From positions 1 through 64,000 of the forward strand of contig JAUCBJ010006444.1 of the NCBI GenBank assembly GCA_032718475.1: 64,000 nt of DNA. The letters run 5' to 3'. The DNA is from Nemertoderma westbladi. Its lineage: Eukaryota > Xenacoelomorpha > Nemertodermatida > Nemertodermatidae. A program made the position numbers and the translations under genes. This document shows, in pieces, positions 23,878-33,720 of the stretch. The notes beneath the pieces were generated by a model that saw only the letters and a program-made list of their open reading frames with translations, made no database searches and was not told the DNA's origin. Numbering within the stretch: position 1 is the first letter of the stretch; each line of letters begins with the position of its first letter.

Positions 23878-24298
23878 GTAGATCTATTAGCAACTAAATG
23901 TTTCCATGTTACAATGACAATTAATTAAATCATTAGTTTGGTGCCCAATGTTCGACATTTAGTATGACACCGACACGGCTGCGTTCTCGCTGTAGGTTAC
24001 CTAGAACATATGCTCGGTAGTTTTATTCTATTAAACACATCTGCCTGCAGATACAAAGTCAGGAATTATTTCTGCATATTGATATTGAACATATTAGCAA
24101 AATGGATTTTTCATAGCTACAAGGTTACAATGGAAAATTTGTTATCCCAAAAATGGACCCTTTGTAGTGCGTATAGTGTTGAATCGGGATCCGGTGAAAA
24201 TTAAAATTTTTCTGGAACGAGATCCTGAAGTATAAACAGTGAAGATAATAAATTGTTTGAAACACCGATGTATATTAGTAATTTTATTTAATTAGTAA
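23878..24298. other. Start of the 27.5 kb DAAM intron
   Basis: No separate feature seen before the LINE fragment at 24299. Confidence 0.5.
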
Positions 24299-24770
24299 TT
24301 GGCGTGGCCCTTAAACTTAAAAGAAAATTATTCATGTTTCATAGACTATGAAAAAGCATACGATAATGTAGATCGGGGTAAATTATTCGAGCGTCTAATT
24401 TCAGTCAGTTGTGGAAGTCGATTTCTTCAGGCCTTGGCGAAAATCATGTGCCCAACTACAAATATTCTTGGTGATTGTTCATTTGATAGTACAGCGGGTG
24501 TCGGCCAAGGTCGTCCTTCAAGTTGTCCATTGTTCTGTGCTCATATTGATCCAGTTATAGAAGACATAGCTAAGCACTTGGTGAAGACGATTGGCTAAAA
24601 ACACTCCACATATTACTATTAATGGACGATACTGCAGTATTAGCTACCAGTCGCCACTCACTGATACTTAAAGTAACAAAACTGAAGAAAAGATGTGACG
24701 AAATCGGAATGATTTTACACCCAACCAAATCAAGATTTATAAAAGTTACACCCTATCGGTATTTTGATGC
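24299..24770 (+). pseudogene. Non-LTR reverse transcriptase fragment (third LINE family)
   Basis: The frame at 24299-24598 contains C-F-I-D-Y-E-K-A-Y-D-N-V (motif A) and G-V-G-Q-G-R-P-S-S-C-P (the G-x-x-Q-G-x3-S-P-type motif). After a stop, 24622 onward has M-D-D-T-A-V-L (catalytic x-x-D-D box) and H-P-x-K-S. It is a short, two-part remnant lacking endonuclease and C-terminus. Near 24770 it runs directly into a different LINE (ORF1-type sequence), so it was probably truncated by that insertion. Confidence 0.75.
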
Positions 24771-24959
24771 CCTGATTACGAAAATCAAGTCAGTTTTTGT
24801 CAAAAATATCTCCAAGTCAAGATACTGGGCAAAATTGACATTCTTCGGCTGGCGGAAAGTTGGGAAACTTTGACAAGCTAATCCCGACGACCTAAAAAAC
24901 CAACTAAACCTTTTATAATACGCTTCATTGGCCACTCTCAACGCGCTAACTACTAGGAC

Positions 24960-25166
24960 TACTACTACTACTAGGATCGGCATGCTGCATTGCAGCTGCA
25001 TTTTTAAGAATGCTGTGCCGGCTTGTCAACAAAATTGCACCGCCACAACTCCCTATCACCCATGACATTTGCTAGATCATCCGCATCTTTAAGGCCAGTG
25101 TCCTTTAAGATGCGTCTCAAGAAAGTCATGGGCTGTCCACCATGCTTATTGCACCATGCTGTCCAC
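24960..25166 (-). mobile_element. LINE-A copy c: truncated 3' end inside LINE-B
   Basis: A short - strand copy ending in (TAG)n, flanked by an 11 bp direct repeat CAACGCGCTAA at 24949-24959 and 25167-25177. About 16 bases of filler at 25151-25166 resemble a local re-copy of the adjacent sequence, as seen at some LINE 5' junctions. Confidence 0.8.
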
Positions 25167-25406
25167 CAACGCGCTAAAGTCTTCGCGAACAAAGGTAAAC
25201 TTCCCAACGGTGTGTACGCTTCTGATCATCTTACCCCTCGACGATCAGCACTTCTACGCAAGACTCGCACTCAAGTACAATAACTTGATCTATGCTGCGT
25301 ATTCTCACTCAGGGTCGATTTATACAAGAAGTCTACAAGAAATACCTTTGATGCTCTCACTTCAGACTTAATTCGGTAGCTGCCATACTTTTGTGTTTTA
25401 CCCCTA

Positions 25407-25428
25407 CCCCCCCCCCCCCCCCCCCCCC
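25407..25428. repeat. poly-C tract
   Basis: Twenty-two consecutive C between LINE-B ORF1 and ORF2. Confidence 0.9.
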
Positions 25429-25442
25429 TCCGCAATCGCCCC

Positions 25443-26051
25443 ATGCTTGAATCTTGCTACTTTTGTTACGCACCCTTTACACCTTTTGACACTTTCTTCT
25501 CATGTTTGTACTGTAAGAATAAATTTCACTTTCCGTGCGGCACCCATCTATCGGCACCTGGCTCCGGAGGTTGCACTTCTGCCAGTGACGTTTTTTGCAA
25601 CTTTTGCACTATTGAAATATTCCCTTTTCAAACCATAAATAACGACCATATTGATATTTTTGACCTTCACGAGCAAGAAACTGATCCACGTAGTGACAAT
25701 ATCAATGATGTATTAAACCGAACTTTTAACCAAATTGATCCGGATAATAACTTAATCGATCTAAACATAAATACCGGTAGCGGATTCGGAATCTCGGAAT
25801 TAGAATTTAATAAACAATTTCCAAACTCTAAATCATCCGCTTCACTTTCAATTCTTAACTTAAATTGCCGTAGTTTATCTAAAAAATTTTCATCGCTAAC
25901 AGATTTTCTTTCCATTATTAATTTTAAATTTGACATTGTTACTTTAACCGAAACATTTATTGCAGATAACGATTTTATTGGTTTTTATAAAAGTGCCGGT
26001 TATCATGATCCTTTTTTCGATAATAGAAAAGCTGGAACACTACATCGGTGA
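25443..26051 (+). pseudogene. LINE-B ORF2 N-terminus: PHD-like finger and endonuclease start
   Basis: The frame begins near the ATG at 25443. Residues about 5-60 form a cysteine-rich finger (C-Y-F-C, C-L-Y-C, F-H-F-P-C-G, C-N-F-C) resembling the PHD fingers at the start of ORF2 in some CR1/L2-like LINEs. From about residue 135 the endonuclease starts with L-S-I-L-N-L-N-C-R-S-L, where N-x-N-x-R-S is the usual first catalytic strand, followed by F-D-I-V-T-L-T-E-T-F, which holds the catalytic glutamate. The frame stops at 26051. Related sequence continues through 26087-26150 in another frame before the SINE. Confidence 0.75.
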
Positions 26052-26164
26052 GGTACGGTAATTTTTGTAAACAATAAATTAACCGTGTCACCTAGGGATG
26101 AGTTCCACATGGATGGTCTTGAAAACTCTTGGGTTCAAATAGACCGGCCTAGGCAGACCGGCCT

Positions 26165-26419
26165 GTTGTTATTGGAACGATTTACTCAGTTGGTTGAGCG
26201 CCGGGCCTGCAATCTATTGGTTGTAGGTTCAGCCCCACCAGGGTCCACTCAGCCTTTCATCCACTGGGGTCGATAAAATGAGTACCAGTTAAATAACTGG
26301 GAGCAAATCTTGGGATAGGAGTAGCGACCACCCCTACCCTCGGGTAGCAGCTATCGAAAGAGGAGCCTTCGGGTCGCCTCCGGCTTCGGCCGACTGTTTG
26401 CTTGCTTGCTTGCTTGCTT
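26165..26419 (+). mobile_element. tRNA-derived SINE inside LINE-B
   Basis: It has a polymerase III A-box-like sequence TTACTCAGTTGGTTGAGCG (about 26181-26200) and a B-box-like GGTTCAGCCCC (26226-26236). A body with GTCGATAAAATGAGTACCAG follows, and a (TTGC)n tail ends at about 26419. The endonuclease reading of LINE-B resumes right after the tail, which shows the direction of nesting. I could not define a clean target duplication. Confidence 0.75.
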
Positions 26420-26685
26420 CTCTAAATAAAGATAAATTTTTTGAAATACTGGATAATCAACTGACTAGATTGAACGCGCTCAAACTCGATGTGATAATTA
26501 CAGGTGACATGAATATAAATTTACTCCAATCTTCCAGCATAGCCGAGGAATACGTAGATCTCTTAAACTCTAATGGTTTTGTCCAACTAATTAAACAAGC
26601 TACTCGTATTATTCCTACTTACCAGTCTTTAATAGACCATACTATCACTAATATAGCGACTTCCTTTTCAAATTCTGGTGTGTTT
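26420..26685 (+). pseudogene. LINE-B endonuclease, C-terminal part
   Basis: Encodes L-D-V-I-I-T-G-D-M-N-I-N, the G-D-x-N catalytic motif of the apurinic-type endonuclease, followed by S-L-I-D-H-T-I-T-N-I. The last 80 bp (26606-26685) are duplicated after the LINE-A insertion at 28071-28150. Confidence 0.8.
26606..26685. repeat. 80 bp target-site duplication, left copy
   Basis: Matches 28071-28150 with one substitution. It begins GTATTATTCCTACTTACCAG. Confidence 0.9.
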
Positions 26686-28070
26686 AAACAAATAAGTTGG
26701 TGCCAGTTCCCAAGAAGGGCAACCTAACACTCTATGGTTCTTTTCGGGGAATCTCATTGATCTCGATTACTGCAAAGCTTTACAATAGGATTCTATTAAG
26801 TCGCATCAGGGATCCCATTGAGAGACTGCTCCGTGGAAATCAGAATGGGTTCCGTAAAGGTCGTGGGACCATGGAGCCCATTTTGGCACTTAGAAGGATA
26901 ATTGAAGAGTTATCAAAAAAGAAAGACAGGCATCTGGCTGTTATCTTTGTTGACTTCTTCAAGGCCTTTGATTCAGTCTCTCGCTCACGTATGTTCAGCA
27001 TACTTTCATTATATGGGATTCCTGATGAAATTATTGCAGCAATCAGATTAGTATACGATGGTTCGACAATTTGTGTCAGACATTTGTGTCTACTGTTGAC
27101 GGTGACACAGAACCATTTGAAGTGTTATGGGGCGTCCTCCAAGGAGACACACTTGCACCATTATTGTTCATTATTGTGGTTGACTATGTTCTACGCATGT
27201 CCTTAGATCATTATAATGATGATGAGGTGATGATAACTCCACCTACTGGCTCCAGAAGTCAAGGAAATCCTGCCAAGTACCAAACTGATCTAGATTTTGC
27301 TGATGACTTAGGAGTACTCTCAGAATCATTAGAGGGAGCCCAACGGCTCCTCAGCTCATTAGAACATGCTGCTTCTAGTGTTGGTCTTTTTATTAACTCC
27401 AGAAAGACCAAAATTCTGACAGTTAACTTTGAAAGTCCTCAGCAAGTCTCTGATCGGATGAGCATAAGCTCAAAGGATGGTATGCTTGAGCATGTGGACG
27501 AATACGTAAGGGAAAGGCATGGGCAGCCTTGAATAGGCTTTCCAGGATTTGGAAGTCACCGAGAATTAATCGGAAACTTAAGGTCCGATTATTTAGAGCA
27601 GCAGTAGTTCCAGTACTCCTCTACGGGAGTCCATGCTGGGCTCTAACTGCTGAGGACACCAAATCTCTGGATGGCACATTCACAAGAATGCTACGCCGGG
27701 TTCATTGTGTCAAGTACAATGCACACATCTCCAACCAGACACTATATAACATTGGAGGTGTCTCATTGGTTCCCCCAAGCTTGACACTAGAACAAAATCG
27801 CCTCCGCTTTGCAGGACATTGCTTTCGCCGTGAGGACCAGCCAGTGCATAATCTTGTACTTTGGCAGCCTCATGGAGTGAATAAGCATGGTGGACAGCCC
27901 ATGACTTACTTGAGACACATCTTAAAGGACACTGGCCTTAAAGATGCAGATGATCTAGCAAATGTCATGGGTGATAGGGAGTTGTGGCGGTGCAATTTTG
28001 TTGACAAGCCGGCACAGCATTCTTAAAAATGCAGCTGCAATGCAGCATGCCGATCCTAGTAGTAGTAGTA
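26686..28070 (+). mobile_element. LINE-A copy d: 5'-truncated non-LTR retrotransposon with RT
   Basis: The longest LINE-A copy. The reverse transcriptase starts with G-S-F-R-G-I-S-L-I-S (26740s) and continues with N-Q-N-G-F-R-K-G-R-G-T and V-I-F-V-D-F-F-K-A-F-D (motif A). After one frameshift near 27070 come G-V-L-Q-G-D-T-L-A-P and F-A-D-D (catalytic box near 27298). A second frame change near 27525 leads into the intact 165-codon tail ending at 28026. The 3' end is (TAG)n at 28058-28070. It resembles RTE/Proto2-type LINEs by its short tail and microsatellite 3' end, but that assignment is an inference. It is flanked by an 80 bp target-site duplication. Confidence 0.8.
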
Positions 28071-28150
28071 GTATTATTCCTACTTACCAGTCTTTAATAG
28101 ACCATACTATCACTTATATAGCGACTTCCTTTTCAAATTCTGGTGTGTTT
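28071..28150. repeat. 80 bp target-site duplication, right copy
   Basis: Directly follows the LINE-A (TAG)n tail. The exact left edge is ambiguous by a base or two because of the microsatellite. Confidence 0.9.
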
Positions 28151-28870
28151 TCCTCTAAAATAGGCACTTCTGATCATCAACCTACTTAGGTAATATTTGA
28201 AAAATATTCTTGTCACTTTAATCAAGCTAAAAATAATACAGTATATGACTTTTCAAATTTTAATGTAGATTCATTTAAACGTGATATCGAGTCGGACAGT
28301 AATTGGTCTTATAAGTCTTCACCGATTCGAGATAAAAATAAATTTGATACATTCTACAATGATTTTTCGAAAATTACAAACTCTCATGTTCCTAAAAAAA
28401 CAATCCCATCTCGCGAACTTCCAAGAAAACCGTGGCTTACACCCAAATTAATTAAATGGACTATAATTAAAAATAATTTATATCGTACATATATTAAACA
28501 TCCAAATGACATAAATCTTGAATCTTTTAAACTTTTTAGAAATAAACTACTTAATTTATTGCGTAAGACCGAAAAGGAATACTATTCGGCACAATTTGAA
28601 AAAAATTCTGGAAACATTAAAAAAACTTGGACAATAATTAACAGTGCACTTAATAGATCTAAAAATTCTTCGATCCCAAAAAAATTAATTACCGGCTCTG
28701 GTGATTCTATTAGAACAATTACTGATCCATCCGAAATCGCTAATACCTTAAATAATCACTTCTCTACAATAGGACCGAAATTAGCAGATAAAATACCCAA
28801 ATCTAACCGTTCTTATCTACGTCATATTTCACATTCTAATAACAATAGTTTTGGTCTTACCGAGAAGTAG
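28151..28870 (+). pseudogene. LINE-B endonuclease end and linker to the missing reverse transcriptase
   Basis: The S-D-H-Q-P motif near 28170 is the endonuclease C-terminal histidine motif. It is followed by a lysine-rich linker with R-K-P-W-L-T-P near 28428 and a Y-Y-x-x-x-F-E/W-x-x-I-N pattern (28559-28870) seen just before the reverse transcriptase in CR1/L2-like LINEs. It is cut at 28870, and the final 360 bp recur at 31118-31477. Confidence 0.75.
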
Positions 28871-31117
28871 AATACCGTCTATTACACCTACATCCTAAAT
28901 CCGCCTCTAATGATCCTTTTCCTACTAAGCTCCTAATCCTCGCAGCTAAACCGCTATCAATACACTTAAGTAGCTGGTCTCTCGGGAGTAGGGAGTCTAG
29001 TTCTACCGAAATCCTGTGTCCCTTGAGGTCCCCTACCCCGTGCATGGACTTTAACTCTATTTGGATCTCCTCGGCGTCCTGGAAGCTGGAAACCGCTCTC
29101 GCCACTTCCTCGTCGATATAAGATAATGTGGACGCAGTGTCCAACATCACATATTCTCTTTGATCCCTTATCTCCAGTAAGTTTCACCGGAATCACGCTG
29201 AATATCTCCGATGTGGCCGATGATAAATACGTGCGCGCGCTGGTCGATGAACTATCCGCGGTGAAACCTTGGCAGGTCACCTCTCTTGCGCTTGCCTCGC
29301 TATCCTCATCCGACAAACCTGGTTGATAACCATCGTCCTGAATGCCGGTGTACGTATTTCTTCTTATCGATATGGGGTCTCTGCTCCCCTTCCTTTGAGG
29401 ATTTCTCTGTAAGTAACGGTCCGTTGGGGTATGGAAATCCGCATGTAGCAACTTGTGATGTAGTCTGCCGCATTCCATGCATCCGTCCTTGCTGTTCGGG
29501 CACTGCCGCATACATGACCTGGCGCAAGACATGCCCAACAGGTGTCCAACGTCCGCACTTGAAGTCTTCTCTGTTCCGAAGTTAATTCTTTGAACCGTCT
29601 GCAACTATCTAACTTATGGTCGTCAGATCTTACCTCCTTTAGTAAGCAGAATTGGCAACCTACGAATCCATCCGGCAACTCCTGTTGCTTTAACTTAGGT
29701 CTATCTGACCGCTCACCTGACCATACTCGCGAGTCTGATCTAAAGGCAGGGGTACTCGAATTATATCTGTCTACTGAGTTAAAAGTCACAGTGGTCCTGT
29801 CATTATCAAAACTTACCATTGACTTATCGGTAACAGGTTTAGACTCCCTCATATTCTCCTCTGAGAAGTTTGATTTCATCTCTGCTACCGCATCTGTGGC
29901 ATCATGTCATGGATATGTTGAAGTGTCAATACTTTACCTTGACCCTCCAACTTATTCTCTAATTTGCGCCATTTCTGTCGGTAACGCATGTTTAAACGTC
30001 TTATTATGCTCTTCAAAACTTCGGCATGATCACCATAATGAGGTAGATTCACCGTCCTCAAGATATCTAATGCGTTCGAAATAGCGTTCGCTAAGTTCAA
30101 CAGCTCTAACGGAGTTGTAATCCTTCCACCCTTCCCTTACCCAAGTCTTCCACTATCGACTGTGCCATCTTGGTTTTATTCCCGTAGATGTCGCTAAGCG
30201 TCTTCATTGCTAACTCAAATGCTCTTTCATTGCCGACTAAGTTGTCAGCAATGGCTCTAGGTTCTCGATGGAGCATCTGAAGCAGATAGTTGAACTTCTC
30301 GTTGGGAGTAAAGGTGCTGTTGGTCAGCTGTTCGTCGACATAGGTTTTGAACGTCCTCCAATGTCTATGGTTGCCCATAAACTTTTGGGGTTGTTGCGTC
30401 GGCAGTCCTTGCCTAGCGGCAAACTTACCTATGTCTCTAAGGGTTGCATCGTTCCGGGTTAACAAATGGTTTAGTTCTGCAGGATTATTAAGTCTGGTCC
30501 TTTCCCGGGGATTCAAACTTACCTGCTCCGCGTCGGTCCTTCTTTCCTTATAGTTTCGGGACTTCTGACCTCTCATGTCTTCCTCTTCATCGCTTGAGTC
30601 TGTGTCAGTTCTCAGCGCTCGCGTTGGTTTGCGCGCTGAAGCCCTGACCCAAGCATCCTGTATAAACTTTTCGGCCGAGTTTTCGAAATCGGGATTATGA
30701 ATCGTAGGGACAGGCATTCTTACCTGAGGTCTATGTGGTATAGTTGCCTCCGATATGCGTACTCGTTGACCAGGTTGGACTTTATCTAACTCAGGCCTGC
30801 TAGGATTAGAATTACTTCTTACCTGGGCTGCTTCCTTTAACTGTAGGTTGCTAAGCATGTCCGTTATAGGTTGGATGTGCGGCGACATAGCTTGCGCTAA
30901 ACTAGCACTTAACTCATCCCTCGTAATAAATTCCTGGCTAGGGTTCTGTTGTATAGTCGGCTCTATCTGAGTAATACGCTGTCTCTCATATGATCCCTCT
31001 TCCGGTTTAACTCGGAAGTTCTCCGTCGAACTGGGTCGGCACTCCGTCCGCGTATTCCAAACCTGCGGGTTCGGTTCGCCCAATACTCGGCCCGTCGGAG
31101 TTTCTCCCCTAAACTCT
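28511..31117. repeat. 2.6 kb tandem duplication, copy 1
   Basis: This 2607 bp unit starts ATAAATCTTGAATC, spans the LINE-B/BEL junction and ends CTAAACTCT. It is repeated immediately at 31118-33720. By eye the copies differ at about 16 bases and two indels, roughly 0.6 %. Copy 1 carries a 1-base deletion near 29901 and a 5-base insertion near 30132 relative to copy 2, and these break its gag frame. Confidence 0.95.
28871..31083 (-). pseudogene. BEL/Pao gag-protease fragment, duplicated copy 1
   Basis: The - strand frames at 30106-31083, 29364-29879, 28966-29604 and 28857-29150 correspond one to one with copy 2. The central Gag region and the Gag zinc finger are disrupted by the 1-base and 5-base indels described for the tandem repeat. 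The protease motif (M-L-D-T-A-S-T-L-S-Y-I-D) at about 29115-29150 is intact. No pol follows, because the element ends at the LINE-B junction. Confidence 0.8.
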
Positions 31118-33720
31118 ATAAATCTTGAATCTTTTAAACTTTTTAGAAATAAACTACTTAATTTATTGCGTAAGACCGAAAAGGAATACTATTCGGCACA
31201 ATTTGAAAAAAATTCTGGAAACATTAAAAAAACTTGGACAATAATTAACAGTGCACTTAATAGATCTAAAAATTCCTCGATCCCAAAAAAATTAATTACC
31301 GGCTCTGGTGATTCTATTAGAACAATTACTGATCCATCCGAAATCGCTAATACCTTAAATAATCACTTCTCTACAATAGGACCGAAATTAGCAGATAAAA
31401 TACCCAAATCTAACCGTTCTTATCTACGTCATATTTCACATTCTAATAACAATAGTTTTGGTCTTACCGAGAAGTAGAATACCGTCTATTACACCTACAT
31501 CCTAAATCCGCCTCTAATGATCCTTTTCCTACTAAGCTCCTAATCCTCGCAGCTAAACCGCTATCAATACACTTAAGTAGCTGGTCTCTCGGGAGTAGGG
31601 AGTCTAGTTCTACCGAAATCCTGTGTCCCTTGAGGTCCCCTACCCCGTGCATGGACTTTAACTCTATTTGGATCTCCTCGGCGTCCTGGAAGCTGGAAAC
31701 CGCTCTCGCCACTTCCTCGTCGATATAAGATAATGTGGACGCAGTGTCCAACATCACATATTCTCTTTGATCCCTTATCTCCAGTAAGATTCACCGGAAT
31801 CACGCTGAATATCTCCGATGTGGCCGATGATAAATACGTGCGCGCGCTGGTCGATGAACTATCCGCGGTGAAACCTTGGCAGGTCACCTCTCTTGCGCTT
31901 GCCTCGCTATCCTCATCCAACAAACCTGGTTGATAACCATCGTCCTGAATGCCGGTGTACGTATTTCTTCTTATCGATATGGGGTCTCTGCTCCCCTTCC
32001 TTTGAGGATTTCTCTGTAAGTAACGGTCCGTTGGGGTATGGAAATCCGCATGTAGCAACTTGTGATGTAGTCTGCCGCATTCCATGCATCCGTCGTTGCT
32101 GTTCGGGCACTGCCGCATACATGACCTGGCGCAAGACATGCCCAACAGGTGTCCAACGTCCGCACTTGAAGTCTTCTCTGTTCCGAAGTTAATTCTTTGA
32201 ACCGACTGCAACTATCTAACTTATGGTCGTCAGATCTTACCTCCTTTAGTAAGCAGAATTGGCAACCTACGAATCCATCCGGCAACTCCTGTTGCTTTAA
32301 CTTAGGTCTATCTGACCGCTCACCTGACCATACTCGCGAGTCTGATCTAAAGGCAGGGGTACTCGAATTATATCTGTCTACTGAGTTAAAAGTCACAGTG
32401 GTCCTGTCATTATCAAAACTTACCATTGACTTATCGGTAACAGGTTTAGACCCCCTCATATTCTCCTCTGAGAAGTTTGATTTCATCTCTGCTACCGCAT
32501 CTGTGGCTATCATGTCATGGATATGTTGAAGTGTCAATACTTTACCTTGACCCTCCAACTTATTCTCTAATTTGCGCCATTTCTGTCGGTAACGCATGTT
32601 TAAACGTCTTATTATGCTCTTCAAAACTTCGGCGTGATCACCATGATGAGGTAGATTCACCGTCCTCAAGATATCTAATGCGTTCGAAATAGCGTTCGCT
32701 AAGTTCAACAGCTCTAACGGAGTTGTAATCCTTCCGCCCTTACCCAAGTCTTCCACTATCGACTGTGCCATCTTGGTTTTATTCCCGTAGATGTCGCTAA
32801 GCGTCTTCATTGCTAACTCAAATGCTCTTTCATTGCCAACGAAGTTGTCAGCAATGGCTCTAGGTTCTCGATGGAGCATCTGAAGCAGATAGTTGAACTT
32901 CTCGTTGGGAGTAAAGGTGCTGTTGGTCAGCTGTTCGTCGACATAGGTTTTGAATGTCCTCCAATGTCTATGGTTGCCCATAAACTTTTGGGGTTGTTGC
33001 GTCGGCAGTCCTTGCCTAGCGGCAAACTTACCTATGTCTCTAAGGGTTGCATCGTTCCGGGTTAACAAATGGTTTAGTTCTGCAGGATTATTAAGTCTGG
33101 TCCTTTCCCGGGGATTCAAACTTACCTGCTCCGCGTCGGTCCTTCTTTCCTTATAGTTTCGGGACTTCTGACGTCTCATGTCTTCCTCTTCATCGCTTGA
33201 GTCTGTGTCAGTTCTCAGCGCTCGCGTTGGTTTGCGCGCTGCAGCCCTGACCCAAGCATCCTGTATAAACTTTTCGGCCGAGTTTTCGAAATCGGGATTA
33301 TGAATCGTAGGGACAGGCATTCTTACCTGAGGTCTATGTGGTATAGTTGCCTCCGATATGCGTACTCGTTGACCAGGTTGGACTTTATCTAACTCAGGCC
33401 TGGTAGGATTAGAATTACTTCTTACCTGGGCTGCTTCCTTTAACTGTAGGTTGCTAAGCATGTCCGTTATAGGTTGGATGTGCGGCGACATAGCTTGCGC
33501 TAAACTAGCACTTAACTCATCCCTCGTAATAAATTCCTGGCTAGGGTTCTGTTGTATAGTCGGCTCTATCTGAGTAATACGCTGTCTCTCATATGATCCC
33601 TCTTCCGGTTTAACTCGGAAGTTCTCCGTCGAACTGGGTCGGCACTCCGTCCGCGTATTCCAAACCTGCGGGTTCGGTTCGCCCAATACTCGGCCCGTCG
33701 GAGTTTCTCCTCTAAACTCT
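31118..33720. repeat. 2.6 kb tandem duplication, copy 2
   Basis: This 2603 bp copy continues without interruption into the rest of the BEL gag, so it retains the original right-hand flank, while copy 1 retains the original left-hand flank. Frameshifts around the Gag zinc finger and protease are shared by both copies and are therefore older than the duplication. Confidence 0.95.
31478..32211 (-). pseudogene. BEL/Pao Gag tail and protease fragment
   Basis: In the frame from 32211 the Gag zinc finger finishes with C-M-R-Q-C-P-N-S, C-M-E-C-G-R-L-H-H-K-L-L-H, the double-histidine signature of BEL/Pao Gag. The protease catalytic region, M-L-D-T-A-S-T-L-S-Y-I-D, lies in a third frame at 31464-31757. 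The fragment ends at the LINE-B junction, so reverse transcriptase, RNase H and integrase are absent. Confidence 0.8.

Larger units (their letters stand above)
24780..28870 (+). mobile_element. LINE-B: interrupted non-LTR retrotransposon (ORF1 end, PHD, endonuclease, linker)
   Basis: The order is an ORF1p-like C-terminal segment (24780-25371, with L-P-N-G-V-Y-A-S-D-H-L-T-P near 25200), then a PHD-like zinc finger and apurinic-type endonuclease from 25443, then the endonuclease-to-RT linker to 28870. Its reverse transcriptase is missing because the sequence ends abruptly against a BEL gag on the opposite strand. Three later elements sit inside it: a LINE-A 3' end at 24960-25166, a SINE at about 26165-26419 and a longer LINE-A at 26686-28070. 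A poly-C tract at 25407-25428 separates ORF1 from ORF2. Confidence 0.75.
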
